A stretch of 64,000 bases of DNA from Neoroseomonas soli (GCF_018129065.1 NZ_JAAEDM010000009.1:30106-94105), one strand, 5' to 3'; counted from the stretch's first letter, positions 8,831-17,258 are shown. Program-made: numbers and translations. Notes: generated by a model not told the origin, from the letters alone.

Positions 8831-9547
8831 TCATGCCAGCCGCGCCAATGCCCCGAGCGCCGGCACCTGCGCCGGATCCGCCCCCGCGGCCCGCAACGCC
8901 CCCCAAAGCGCGACGGCAACCGAATCCAGCACTGGCACCTCCGTCACCGCCGCCGCGGCATCGAGGCCGCGGAAATTGGTGCAGTGGATGGCGATGGCGT
9001 CGCAGGCTTCCGCCGCGACCGCCCGCACCAGTCGGGTGACCAGGTCCGGCGCGTGCTCCGCGAAGGAATAGTTGCCGGGGTCTTCCAGATGGCGCTCCGC
9101 CGCGGGCTCGAAGCCCTCGGTGCGGAGGTTCGCCAGGATCTCCGCCTGCACGCTGCCGAGATAGGGCGTGACCAGACCGACGCGCCGCGCGCCCAGCGCC
9201 CGCAGCGCGTCGTACAGCGCCAGCGTGGCGGTGGTGCAGGGCAGGCCGGTGCGTCCGGTGATGGCGGCGCAGATGGCGCGGTCCGCCTCGGCACCGAGCC
9301 AGGAACCGGAGGTCCCGTTCCAGCAGATGGCGTGCACCTTGGCGTCGGCCAGCATTTCCGCCGCCGCGATCATCGGTGCGGTGTCGAACTGCCCCGTGGA
9401 GCCGCCCTCCAGCGTGATGGAGAGCACCCGCAGCCGCTGGAAATGCGCGGTGACATGCGGGATGCCGGCGAGCAGCCCATAGGTCGCGGGTTCCAGCACC
9501 GTGTTGGAAGACGGCGTGAGCATCCCCAGGCGGATGGCGGCCGGCAT
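8831..9547 (-). CDS. Maleate isomerase / Asp-Glu racemase family enzyme
   Basis: 238-residue member of the Asp/Glu racemase superfamily, closest in pattern to maleate cis-trans isomerases and arylmalonate decarboxylases. The N-terminus RLGMLTPSSNTVLEP is characteristic. Two cysteines sit in the catalytic positions, Cys75 (ICWNGTSG) and Cys189 (IHCTNFRG). The start at 9547 overlaps the stop of the ABC permease (TGATG), so it is the last gene of the importer operon and probably acts on the imported compound or a breakdown product. This would suit an N-heterocycle or dicarboxylate pathway, but the exact reaction is not readable from the sequence. Confidence 0.8.
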   Translation of the reverse strand: MPAAIRLGMLTPSSNTVLEPATYGLLAGIPHVTAHFQRLRVLSITLEGGSTGQFDTAPMIAAAEMLADAKVHAICWNGTSGSWLGAEADRAICAAITGRTGLPCTTATLALYDALRALGARRVGLVTPYLGSVQAEILANLRTEGFEPAAERHLEDPGNYSFAEHAPDLVTRLVRAVAAEACDAIAIHCTNFRGLDAAAAVTEVPVLDSVAVALWGALRAAGADPAQVPALGALARLA

Positions 9548-10380
9548 CAACCCCCCGTCGCGAGGCGCGGGTCGTTCTGCCCGCGCGTGGCCCAGCCGGT
9601 CGTGCGTTCCTCGATGGTCACGGCCACCCAGTACATCAGCACGCCCATCACGCCGGTCACGATCAGCCCGGCGAAGACCAGCGGCACGTCGAAGCGGGAG
9701 GAGGCGACGAGCATCAGGTGCCCGATGCCCTCGTTGGCCGCCACCGTCTCGCTGATGATGGAGCCCACGAAGGCGACGGTGATCGCAACCTTCAGCGAGG
9801 CGAAGAAATAGGGCATCGCCCGCGGCAGCCCGACCTTGGCGATGATGTCCGAGGGCCTCGCGCCCAAGGCCCGCAACACGTCGCGCAACTCGGGTTCCAC
9901 CGTGGCGATGCCGGTCGCGACGTTCACCACGATGGGGAAGAAGGAGATCAGGAAGGCGGTCAGCACCGCCGGCCAGAAGCCGGCGCCGAACCAGATCACC
10001 AGGATCGGAACGACGGCCACCTTGGGCACCGAGTTGAAGGCGATCAGCAGCGGATAGAGGCCGCGGTACACCAGCACCGACGACCCGATGGCGACGCCCA
10101 GCGCCAGGCCGAAGACGATGGCCATCAGGAAGCCGATCCCCGTCGTCAGCAGCGTCGCCCAGGCGTTGGAGAGCAAGGGCTGCCACCACTTGACCATGCT
10201 CTCGGCGATCAGGCTCGGTGCCGGCAGGATGAAGGGCTGGATGGCGAAGGCGCGGCAGGCGACTTCCCAGACGAGGAACATGCCGGCGATCACGAGCCAG
10301 GGCAGGGCGTGCTCCAGCCGGCGGCGCCGGCGGGCGGCCTCGGCGAGAGCCTCGGCGGAACGGGGCCGGTCAGCGGGCAT
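9547..10380 (-). CDS. ABC transporter permease (SsuC/TauC-like)
   Basis: 277-residue inner-membrane permease of the nitrate/sulfonate/taurine/pyrimidine-precursor importer type. About six hydrophobic segments are visible. The EAA-like coupling loop around LRALGARPSDIIAKVGLPRAMPY would contact the ATPase. The start at 10380 (MPADRPRS) lies 11 bases inside the ATPase gene end, and its stop overlaps the racemase-family gene. The cognate binding protein and ATPase are directly upstream, so the transporter is complete. Confidence 0.9.
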   Translation of the reverse strand: MPADRPRSAEALAEAARRRRRLEHALPWLVIAGMFLVWEVACRAFAIQPFILPAPSLIAESMVKWWQPLLSNAWATLLTTGIGFLMAIVFGLALGVAIGSSVLVYRGLYPLLIAFNSVPKVAVVPILVIWFGAGFWPAVLTAFLISFFPIVVNVATGIATVEPELRDVLRALGARPSDIIAKVGLPRAMPYFFASLKVAITVAFVGSIISETVAANEGIGHLMLVASSRFDVPLVFAGLIVTGVMGVLMYWVAVTIEERTTGWATRGQNDPRLATGG

Positions 10381-11176
10381 CCGAGGCCTCCGCGCGGCGG
10401 GCGTCGCTGATGCGGTCGCGGAGTTCGTGGACGATGGCCTGGAACTCCGCCTCATAGGTCAGGTCGAGCCGGCGCGGGCGAGGGTAGGGGACGGCGCGCT
10501 CGGCGATGATCCGCCCGGGCCGCGCCGACATGATCAGCACCCGGTCGGCCAGGTACACCGCTTCCTTGAGGTCGTGAGTAACGAGGATGACCGTCGGCTT
10601 CCTGGCCAGCCAGACTTCCTGGAGCACGTCCCAGAGATCCTCGCGCGTGAAGACGTCGAGCGCGCCGAAGGGCTCGTCGAGCATCAGCAGCCGCGGGTCG
10701 TGCACCAGGGCACGGCAGAGGGAGGCGCGCTGCTGCATCCCGCCCGAGAGCTGCCAGGGATACTTCCCCTCGAAGCCGGCCAGGCCCACGAGTTTCAGCA
10801 GGTCCCGCGCCTTGGCCTCATAGGCCGCGCGCTCGCCGCGGAGCCGGCCGCGGTGGGGCTGCACCACCTCCAGCGGCAGCATCACGTTGGCGAGGATGGT
10901 CCGCCAGGGCAGCAGGGTCGGGTTCTGGAAGGCCATGCCGGCGATGGACAGCGGGCCCGAGACCTCGCGCCCGTCCACGATCACCGTGCCCTCGGTCGAT
11001 GGCCAGAGGCCGGTGACCAGGCGCATCAGCGTGGACTTGCCGCAGCCCGAGGGGCCGACGACGGCGATGAACTCGCCCTCGGCCACGTCGAGGCTGGTGC
11101 CGCGCAGCGCGAGGGTGCCCTCGACGCCGCCATAGCGCATGGCGACGCCGTCAATCCGGACGAACGGCGTCGCCAC
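10370..11176 (-). CDS. ABC transporter ATP-binding protein (SsuB/TauB-like)
   Basis: 268-residue ATPase. The Walker A motif GPSGCGKST, the Q-loop FQNPTLLPW, the signature LSGGMQQR, the Walker B LLMLDEPFGALD and the switch histidine in VTHD are all present, so it should be active. No ATG is available before the first beta strand, and a GTG at 11176 (VATPFVRIDG) gives a normal N-terminus five bases after the binding-protein stop. The next ATG would cut off the first strand. It energises import with the permease at 9547-10380. Confidence 0.9.
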   Translation of the reverse strand: MATPFVRIDGVAMRYGGVEGTLALRGTSLDVAEGEFIAVVGPSGCGKSTLMRLVTGLWPSTEGTVIVDGREVSGPLSIAGMAFQNPTLLPWRTILANVMLPLEVVQPHRGRLRGERAAYEAKARDLLKLVGLAGFEGKYPWQLSGGMQQRASLCRALVHDPRLLMLDEPFGALDVFTREDLWDVLQEVWLARKPTVILVTHDLKEAVYLADRVLIMSARPGRIIAERAVPYPRPRRLDLTYEAEFQAIVHELRDRISDARRAEASDAR

Positions 11177-11181
11177 GGGGC

Positions 11182-12204
11182 TCAGATCCGCCGGTCCGCC
11201 ACGGGGGGCAGGAAGTCCGGGGTGTAGAACTGCGCCGCCTGCAGGCGCGGCTGCATGCCGTAGGCCTCCTCGATCGCGCGGATGCCGGTCTGCATCCGGC
11301 CCATGTCCACCGAGGAGATGCCGTTCGCGCGCACATGGTCCGAGACGACGACGCGCTCGAGGTTCATCTGCTGGCGCTCGGCTTCCAGCGCGACGTCGGT
11401 GAGCGGCTCGGCGCGCTTGAGGATGTCGAGCGCCTCGCGCTGGTTGGCGATGCCCTCCCGGAAGGCCTTCATCAGCGCGGCGGTCGCGGCGCGGACGGCA
11501 TTCGGGTTGCGCTCGATGAAGGCGCGGGTGGTCAGCAGGCCGGCGCCGTACAGGTTCAGCCCGTGGTCGTAGTACATCATCACCCGCTGCTGGTCGTGCC
11601 CGAGGCCGATGCCCTTGAGCGCCAGCGCCGAGGTGGTGACGAAGCCGGTCAGCCCGTCCGCTTCGCGCCGCAGCACCATCGGCTCGCGAAGCGCCGGGGT
11701 GACCGAGAGGAAAGTCACCTTGGAGGCGTCGATCCCCGCCGCCTTGGCGAAGGCGGGGAAGAGCTGGCGCCCGGCGTCGAAGTCCGGCGCGGCGAGGCGC
11801 TTGCCTTCCAGGTCCTTCGGCACGCGGATCGGCCCGTCGGCGCGCACGATGGCGCAGAGCGGGCTGCGGTCCTGCAGCACCGCGATGCAGACGACGCCGC
11901 GGTCCGGGTTCTCGGCCATGAAGCGGATGGCGGGGCTGAGGTCGGCATAGCCGATGTCGTAGGAGCCGCTGGCGAGGGCCACCGGCACGGCGCCGGAGCC
12001 GTTGCCGCGGTCCACGGTGATGTCCACGCCGGCCTCGCGGAAATAGCCCTTCTCGCGCGCCACCAGGGCGAAGGCGTTGGGCGACTGGAAGGCCCAGTCG
12101 AGCATCATGCGGACGCGCGGCGCCTGCGCATTCGCAAGGCCGGGGGCGGCCAGCGTTCCCCCGGCGGCCAGTAGCGCTGCGCGCCGCGTGAAGCCATGCA
12201 GCAT
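11182..12204 (-). CDS. ABC transporter substrate-binding protein (NMT1/THI5-like)
   Basis: 340-residue exported binding protein with signal MLHGFTRRAALLAAGGTLAAP, cleaved near ANAQ. The mature N-terminus RVRMMLDWAFQSPNAFALVAREKGYF is the hallmark of the NMT1/SsuA-like group, which includes binders of pyrimidine precursors, riboflavin, taurine and aromatic compounds. GNGSGAVPVALASGSYDIGYAD follows as expected. The start at 12204 places the signal peptide at the front; upstream ATGs in the frame give a basic non-signal extension. The ligand cannot be named. The Asp/Glu-racemase-family enzyme at the operon end hints at an N-heterocycle or dicarboxylate. Confidence 0.88.
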   Translation of the reverse strand: MLHGFTRRAALLAAGGTLAAPGLANAQAPRVRMMLDWAFQSPNAFALVAREKGYFREAGVDITVDRGNGSGAVPVALASGSYDIGYADLSPAIRFMAENPDRGVVCIAVLQDRSPLCAIVRADGPIRVPKDLEGKRLAAPDFDAGRQLFPAFAKAAGIDASKVTFLSVTPALREPMVLRREADGLTGFVTTSALALKGIGLGHDQQRVMMYYDHGLNLYGAGLLTTRAFIERNPNAVRAATAALMKAFREGIANQREALDILKRAEPLTDVALEAERQQMNLERVVVSDHVRANGISSVDMGRMQTGIRAIEEAYGMQPRLQAAQFYTPDFLPPVADRRI

Positions 12205-12314
12205 GGAAGGTCTCCCTGAAGGCCGGTGACGGCGATGGCCCCCTCTCTGCGTCATCACGCGGCAATGGCGCAAGACGCAGCGGGCGGAACATCGCCCGAA
12301 ACCGGCCGGAGCCG

Positions 12315-12965
12315 TCAGGGCGGGTCCATGAAGGCCGAGGCGGCCGAGGCACGGGCGAGCAGCGACCGCATGGCCGGATTCTCGTGCCCCTCATGCGCGG
12401 TCAGCGCTTCCATGGGGCAGAAGTATTCGTGCGGATGCGGCACCTGGTGGCGGGCGAAGCCGGCATAGTGATCCCGTTGCAGGCCATAGAGCACGCGCAG
12501 GTCGCGGACCGGCACGGTCAGCGGCGCGGTCGGTTCCTTCGCCAGGAAGGGGATGATGAGCCAGCGCGGCGTCGGGTCGTTCGCCTGGAGCGGCGCCAGC
12601 AGCCAGGGCAGCGGGCAATGCGCCAGCAGCGCGACGGTGGACGGCGCGAAGCGCGACCGCTTGTCGAGCAGGTTCTGGAAGGTCGAGCAGGCCTCGATGC
12701 AGAGGATGTCCGCGAAGGGGTCCTCCGCCGAGCCGCCGAAATTCAGCCAGAGCCCGTCGGGGATGGTCCTCATCCGGTCCGAGCCCGGGATCTTGAGGTA
12801 GGGCTGGGCGACAGGCTCGCCGTCGCAGGGCCGGCCGCGCAGCCAGGCGCCCGCGCTCCCGAGGGTGGCCGCGCCCGGCGGGCGCTGGGGCCAGTTCTTG
12901 AGCCGGGCACGGACGATGTTGTCGAGCCGCGCGGGGCGACGCTCCAGACGCCGAATCTCGCTCAT
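12315..12965 (-). CDS. Conserved-looking hypothetical protein
   Basis: 216-residue protein I do not recognise. It has no signal peptide and no long hydrophobic segment. The N-terminal part is basic (MSEIRRLERRPARLDNIVRAR), the middle has FADILCIEACSTFQNLLDKRSRFAPS, and a late segment contains ARHQVPHPHEYFCPMEAL with several histidines and a cysteine that could bind metal. Codon use matches the neighbours, so it is probably a real gene. ATG 12965 was chosen over a GTG one codon earlier. It is 110 bases upstream of the binding-protein gene, so it may or may not belong to that operon. Confidence 0.6.
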   Translation of the reverse strand: MSEIRRLERRPARLDNIVRARLKNWPQRPPGAATLGSAGAWLRGRPCDGEPVAQPYLKIPGSDRMRTIPDGLWLNFGGSAEDPFADILCIEACSTFQNLLDKRSRFAPSTVALLAHCPLPWLLAPLQANDPTPRWLIIPFLAKEPTAPLTVPVRDLRVLYGLQRDHYAGFARHQVPHPHEYFCPMEALTAHEGHENPAMRSLLARASAASAFMDPP

Positions 12966-13151
12966 CACAGGAATTTATTACCCCAAAGTTCAACTTATGC
13001 GCGAATTAACAGCATGCAGATCGCCCAAGGCAAGCGCAAAGGGGGACAAGTTGGTTGAAAAAGTTAAAAATTACGGGGAGGAAACACGAATCATCTGCAC
13101 TTGATCCGGCGTTTTCTTAAAGTGTTGTGTGAGGTCGGGGCGGTAACGGAT

Positions 13152-13256
13152 TCAAGTGAGTCCCGAATCATGAATTGTGTTGTCGTCGATGCCGGCAACG
13201 GCATCGTATCGGGTTCGCAGCATAAAGACCTCGTGCAAGCCGGGTCGCTCCTTCAT
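13152..13256 (-). CDS. Possible 34-residue peptide, coupled to upstream tiny frame
   Basis: A frame starting MKERPGLHEVFMLRT and ending ...IHDSGLT. Its ATG overlaps the TGA of the frame at 13253-13366 (ATGA). Third-position GC is low compared with real genes here, which argues against a native coding role or points to recent acquisition. No family is recognised. Confidence 0.2.
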   Translation of the reverse strand: MKERPGLHEVFMLRTRYDAVAGIDDNTIHDSGLT

Positions 13257-13366
13257 AGCGGGTCCCTTGGCGGCGATCCGGTCGGTCTGCGCCCCGTCAG
13301 CCCGGCCGGGACGACCGCCGCGATCCACCGGCGGGCGAGAATGAGGTTGGCGGGAATCGAGCGCAT
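13253..13366 (-). CDS. Possible 37-residue peptide with strong ribosome-binding site
   Basis: A frame starting MRSIPANLILARRWIAAVV. A GGAGG motif sits eight bases before its ATG, which is unusually good for a random short frame. It overlaps the next tiny frame by ATGA. The hydrophobic start might be a small membrane peptide. No known family. Confidence 0.22.
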   Translation of the reverse strand: MRSIPANLILARRWIAAVVPAGLTGRRPTGSPPRDPL

Positions 13367-13423
13367 GGGATGAACCTCCATCCGCGCTTGTTTGCGAAGC
13401 CCGTCAAACGAAGGAACGATGCG

Positions 13424-13783
13424 ATGACGATCCGGCGCCTTGCGGAGGAACAGCGCCTGTCCGGCGCGGTGGTGGCCGGCGGCATGGTCTGGCTGGCGGG
13501 GCAGGTGGCCGACGACGCCACGCTCGGCACCGAAGGACAGACCGCCGACATCCTGCGCCAGATCGACGCCCTGCTGGCCGAGGCCGGCACCGACAAGCGT
13601 TCCCTGGTGAGCGTGACGGTCGTGCTCACCGATATCGGCGACGCGGCGGCGATGAACCGCGCCTGGGACGCCTGGCTCGACCCCGCGCACAAGCCGGCGC
13701 GCATGACCATCCAGGCGCCGCTGGTCGATCCCGCCTGGAAGGTGGAGATCACCGGCGTGGCGCTGGCCCCCGCGCGGGGCTGA
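13424..13783 (+). CDS. RidA/YjgF family protein
   Basis: 119-residue cytoplasmic protein of the Rid superfamily. Members hydrolyse reactive enamine/imine intermediates released by PLP enzymes. The order is typical: GGMVWLAGQVADD, the middle QTADILRQIDALLAEAGTDK, VTVVLTDIGDAAAMNRAWDAWL, and PARMTIQAPL carrying the conserved arginine that binds the substrate carboxylate in active members. The ATG at 13424 follows AAGGAA and matches family starts; an ATG at 13370 would add 18 residues. It is 12 bases before the ion-channel gene. Confidence 0.88.
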   Translation: MTIRRLAEEQRLSGAVVAGGMVWLAGQVADDATLGTEGQTADILRQIDALLAEAGTDKRSLVSVTVVLTDIGDAAAMNRAWDAWLDPAHKPARMTIQAPLVDPAWKVEITGVALAPARG

Positions 13784-13795
13784 GAGCCAGCGGCG

Positions 13796-14749
13796 ATGCG
13801 GCGCGCCCTCGCCCAACTGCCGGAAGGCTGGCTGAGGTCGATGATGATGACCCTCGGCCTCGGCCTGCTGGTGGCGGGCGGGGTCGCGGACCAGGAGACC
13901 TACTTTCCCTACCTGGTGATCGGCGTCGCCGCGCTGGGCCTGGGCACGCTCTATCTCCTGTTCCCGCACGGCCCGCACTTCGCCTTCGGCACCAGCGCGG
14001 GGCTTGGGGTCTATACCTGCCTCTTCACGGTGATGGGGCGTGCGGCCTTCCCGAACGCGCCGGACTGGTCGCGCGCGCCGGCCTACCTGATGCCCGTGGT
14101 CGCCTTCCTGGCGGCGATTTGGTGGCGGCGCAGGACGCTGCGCCTGGTGGCGGAGGCCGAACGCCCCTTCGACCTCGGCCACCTGCCGCGCATGGCGCGA
14201 TGGCTGATCCCGGTCTGGGCGGTGGGCGTCTTTTCGCTGGCGCTGCCGATCAACCGCCTGCCGGTCCTCGACCAGGGCACCGCGCTGCTCGGGGCGATGG
14301 CGGTGATCTCGGTCATCGTCGCGGCCTCGGTGCGGGGCGTCGTGCTGCTGCTGACCGACATGGCGCTGATCACCGAGGAACTTTCGGGCCGCGTCGCCCG
14401 CCTGCTGGTGCCGGTGGTCGCCTTCCTCGCGATGTACGTGATGATGGTGATCGTCTTCGCCTGCCTCTACCGGATCGCGCAGGGACTTTCGATGCATGCG
14501 CTCTTCCACGGGCCGCAGGGGCCGGTGCCGATGCCCTTCCCGGATGCGCTCTATTTCAGTCTGGTCACCCAGGCGACCGTGGGCTACGGCGACGTGACGC
14601 CGAACGACGACGGCATCCGGCTGCTTGCCTCCTTTCAGGTGGTGGCGGGCCAGGTGCTGCTGCTCTTCGGCTTCGCCGAGATCATGCGCACGCGGCGCGT
14701 GCTGGCCGGGGAGGCGCTGCCGCGCCGCCCCGGTGCCGCCGGGGACTAG
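13796..14749 (+). CDS. Potassium-channel-like membrane protein
   Basis: 317-residue inner-membrane protein with several hydrophobic segments followed by a clear pore loop. TVGYGD at residues 261-266 is the canonical potassium selectivity filter, preceded by YFSLVTQA and followed by an inner-helix-like segment. The C-terminus after the pore is short, with no visible RCK or cyclic-nucleotide domain. The extra hydrophobic part at the N-terminus is longer than in a minimal two-helix channel. Role inferred: potassium conductance. Confidence 0.8.
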   Translation: MRRALAQLPEGWLRSMMMTLGLGLLVAGGVADQETYFPYLVIGVAALGLGTLYLLFPHGPHFAFGTSAGLGVYTCLFTVMGRAAFPNAPDWSRAPAYLMPVVAFLAAIWWRRRTLRLVAEAERPFDLGHLPRMARWLIPVWAVGVFSLALPINRLPVLDQGTALLGAMAVISVIVAASVRGVVLLLTDMALITEELSGRVARLLVPVVAFLAMYVMMVIVFACLYRIAQGLSMHALFHGPQGPVPMPFPDALYFSLVTQATVGYGDVTPNDDGIRLLASFQVVAGQVLLLFGFAEIMRTRRVLAGEALPRRPGAAGD

Positions 14750-14808
14750 GCCGCTTTCCGCCGCAATCCGGCACCAGCATCACACCCGGTCGAGAGGATG
14801 AGTGTCAC

Positions 14809-15801
14809 ATGGTGACCCCTGAATTCTGGCGCGGCCGGCGTGTGCTGGTGACGGGGGGCGCGGGATTCCTCGGCTCCAACCTGTGCCATGCCCTGGCGCA
14901 TCTTGGCGCGCGCGTGACCGCGCTCGACGCCATGATGCCGGATGGCGGCGCCTCCGCGCGCAACCTCGAAGGGGCGGGCGTCCTGCTGGTGCGCGGGGAC
15001 ATCCGCGACACCGAACTGCACTCGCTCTGCGAGGGCGTGGACGTGCTGTTCAACATGGCCGCGCAGACCAGCCACATGGGCGGGCAGAAGGATCCGGTGG
15101 CGGACATCGCCATCAACGCGGTCGCCCAGGTGCGGCTGATCGGCGTGATGCGGGAGGCGGCGCCCAAGGCCACCGTGGTCCACGCCTCCACACGCCAGTT
15201 CTACGGCCGCCCGCGCAGCCTGCCGGTGGACGAATTGCACCCCGTGAACCCGCCCGATGCCAATGGCGTCTCGAAATGGGCGGGCGAGCAGTACTGGCTG
15301 CTGGAGCAGCGCGTGCATCACCGGCCCGTCGTCTCCCTGCGCCTGACCAACTGCTACGGGCCGCGGCTGCGCATCCGGGATGCGCGGCAGACCTTCCTCG
15401 GCATCTGGATCCGCCGCGTGCTGGAAGGCGAGGCCTTCGAAGTCTGGGGCGGCGCCCAGTTGCGCGACCTGACCTTCGTGGACGACGTTACCGATGCCTT
15501 CCTGGTTGCTGCAGAAAAAGCAGCAGAATCAGGACTTGCGGGACAAGTCTTCAATCTCGGTGGCAGCCCGCCGACCTCGCTGCTCGACCTCGCCCAGCGG
15601 CTGATCGCCGCCAATGACGGCAAGGGCGAATTCTTGACCAAGGAATTCCCCGCCGACCGCGCCCCGATCGACATCGGATCCTACGCCGCGGACGACCGTG
15701 CCTTCCGCACCGCCGCCGGCTGGGCGCCGAAGGTCGATCTGGACGAGGGGTTGCGCCGCTCCCTCGCATGGTATCGTCCGCGCCTGTCCGACTACCTCTG
15801 A
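14809..15801 (+). CDS. NAD-dependent epimerase/dehydratase (extended SDR)
   Basis: 330-residue sugar-nucleotide-modifying SDR. LVTGGAGFLGSN (residues 13-24) is the NAD-binding motif and RGDIRD binds the adenine edge. The usual active-site YxxxK is replaced by N152-G-V-S-K156, so the catalytic tyrosine is not at its normal place. STRQFYG at about 127-133 offers another tyrosine. It starts a plus-strand pair with the DegT aminotransferase 23 bases downstream, suggesting synthesis of an amino- or deoxy-sugar nucleotide for surface glycans. The ATG at 14809 gives the proper short N-terminus. Confidence 0.82.
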   Translation: MVTPEFWRGRRVLVTGGAGFLGSNLCHALAHLGARVTALDAMMPDGGASARNLEGAGVLLVRGDIRDTELHSLCEGVDVLFNMAAQTSHMGGQKDPVADIAINAVAQVRLIGVMREAAPKATVVHASTRQFYGRPRSLPVDELHPVNPPDANGVSKWAGEQYWLLEQRVHHRPVVSLRLTNCYGPRLRIRDARQTFLGIWIRRVLEGEAFEVWGGAQLRDLTFVDDVTDAFLVAAEKAAESGLAGQVFNLGGSPPTSLLDLAQRLIAANDGKGEFLTKEFPADRAPIDIGSYAADDRAFRTAAGWAPKVDLDEGLRRSLAWYRPRLSDYL

Positions 15802-15824
15802 CGCCCGCCCGAAGGCCCACGCCC

Positions 15825-16961
15825 ATGAATGCGCCCACCGTGACCATGATCCCCCAGGCCGACCCCGGCGCCGGTTACCGCGCCCAAAAGGCCGAGATCG
15901 ACGCCGCCGTCGCCCGCGCGCTGGACAGCGGCTGGTACATCCTCGGCAAGGAAGGCGCGGCCTTCGAAGCCGAATTCGCCGCTTGGCTCGGCGCCGGGCA
16001 GCACGCGGTCGGCTGCGCCAACGGGACGGACGCGATCGCGCTGGTACTGCGCGGCCTCGGCATCGGGCCTGGCATGACGGTCGCCACCGTTTCCCACACC
16101 GCGGTCGCCACCGTGGCGGCGGTCGAGATGGTCGGCGCGACGCCGCTGCTGCTCGACATCGACCCCGACACCTACACCATGGATGCGGACGAGCTGGTCT
16201 CGGTGCTTGAGGACCCGCCGCCGGGGCTGCCGCCGATCAAGGCGGTGATCCCGGTCCACATCTACGGCCAGGCCTGCGACCTCGGGCCCATGCTGGAGGC
16301 CACGCAGGCGGCCGGCATCCCGCTGATCGAGGACTGCGCCCAGTGCCACGGCGCGACGCTGGGCGGGCGGAAGCTCGGCACGCTCGGCACCGCGGCGGCG
16401 TTCAGCCTCTACCCGACCAAGAATCTCGGCGCGCTCGGCGATGGCGGGGTGCTGGCCACCGCCGACGCGGATCTCGCGCAGCGGATCGCCGCCATCCGCC
16501 AGTATGGTTGGAAGGAGCGCTACATCAGCGCCACGGTCGGCGTGAACTCGCGCCTCGATGAAGTGCAGGCGGCGATCCTGCGGGTGAAGCTGACGGCGCT
16601 CGATGCCGGCAATGCCCGCCGCCGCACCATCGCCGCCGCCTATGACGAGGCACTGGCCAATGGCCCGGTCGTCGCGCCGTATCGCCGGCCGGAAGCGGAG
16701 CACGTCTTCCACCAGTACGTCCTGCGCACCGAGGACCGTGCGGCCGTGCAGGCGAAGCTGAAGGCGCAGGGGATCGGCACCGGGATCCACTACCCCGCGC
16801 CGGTCCATTTGCAGCCGGCCTACAGGGACCGCACGCCGCTCGGGCCGGCGGGCTGCACCGAGACCGCGAAGGCTTCCGAGGAAGTGCTCAGCCTGCCGAT
16901 GTATCCCGAACTGACGGACGCGCAGTTGGAACGGATCTGCGCGGCGCTGCGCGGCCTTTGA
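15825..16961 (+). CDS. DegT/DnrJ/EryC1/StrS sugar aminotransferase
   Basis: 378-residue PLP-dependent aminotransferase that aminates a keto-sugar nucleotide. CANGTDAIAL holds the cofactor phosphate, IEDCAQCHGA provides the aspartate under the ring, and SLYPTKNLGALGDGG contains the internal-aldimine lysine, Lys199. QYGWKERY and GVNSRLDEVQAAILRVKL are typical. The start at 15825 is preferred to an ATG at 15768 that lies inside the epimerase gene. With the upstream epimerase it likely builds an amino sugar; the carbamoyltransferase at 18410 may further decorate it. Confidence 0.9.
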   Translation: MNAPTVTMIPQADPGAGYRAQKAEIDAAVARALDSGWYILGKEGAAFEAEFAAWLGAGQHAVGCANGTDAIALVLRGLGIGPGMTVATVSHTAVATVAAVEMVGATPLLLDIDPDTYTMDADELVSVLEDPPPGLPPIKAVIPVHIYGQACDLGPMLEATQAAGIPLIEDCAQCHGATLGGRKLGTLGTAAAFSLYPTKNLGALGDGGVLATADADLAQRIAAIRQYGWKERYISATVGVNSRLDEVQAAILRVKLTALDAGNARRRTIAAAYDEALANGPVVAPYRRPEAEHVFHQYVLRTEDRAAVQAKLKAQGIGTGIHYPAPVHLQPAYRDRTPLGPAGCTETAKASEEVLSLPMYPELTDAQLERICAALRGL

Positions 16962-16970
16962 ATCGAAACG

Positions 16971-17088
16971 GGGAGGGCCTCGTCCTCCCCGAACCCTGGG
17001 GGCCTGTGGTCAGGGAGGGCTTCGTCCTCCCCGAACCCCGGGGGCCTGTGGTCAGGGAGGGCTTCGCCCTCCCCGAACCCCTCCGGCC
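16971..17088. repeat. 42-bp tandem repeat, about 2.8 copies
   Basis: Units at 16971-17012, 17013-17054 and a partial unit from 17055. Each begins GGGAGGGCTTCG(T/C)CCTCCC, a 6-7 bp hairpin, then GAACCCCGGGGGCCTGTGGTCA. The first two units differ at only two or three positions, so the duplication is recent. It lies between the convergent genes at 15825 and 17259. Confidence 0.9.
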
Positions 17089-17135
17089 AAAGACCGACAG
17101 GCCTTTGGAAACCATGCCTTCGGGTGTCCGCGGGT

Positions 17136-17185
17136 CCAGGGGACCGTCGTCCCCTGGTGGGGGAGTTCGAGGGGGCAAAGCCCTC
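17136..17185. terminator. Two further hairpins after the tandem repeat
   Basis: A perfect 9-bp stem CCAGGGGAC/GTCCCCTGG with a 4-base loop (17136-17157) is followed by GAGGG...GCCCTC (17169-17185). Located between convergent genes, they probably act as bidirectional terminators. They look like part of the same family of GC-rich repeats as the tandem units. Confidence 0.55.
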
Positions 17186-17258
17186 TCGGTGCCGCCGCCG
17201 CAAGTCATGCCGGGATTGAAGACTCCATATCCTGCCCCAGGCCGGAACCGAAAGCAGA

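Larger units (their letters stand above)
12966..13423. other. AT-rich intergenic region with two tiny coupled open frames
   Basis: The first ~250 bases (to about 13220) are far lower in GC than the surroundings. They contain promoter-like A/T stretches serving the divergent genes on either side. No protein family is recognisable. Two very short minus-strand frames are listed separately. A small RNA is possible but nothing specific supports it. Confidence 0.45.

Noticed and set aside
13101..13373. TTG-started 90-codon plus-strand frame before ridA
   Set aside because: Rare start codon, no ribosome-binding site and no recognisable family; the region is AT-rich and non-coding-like.
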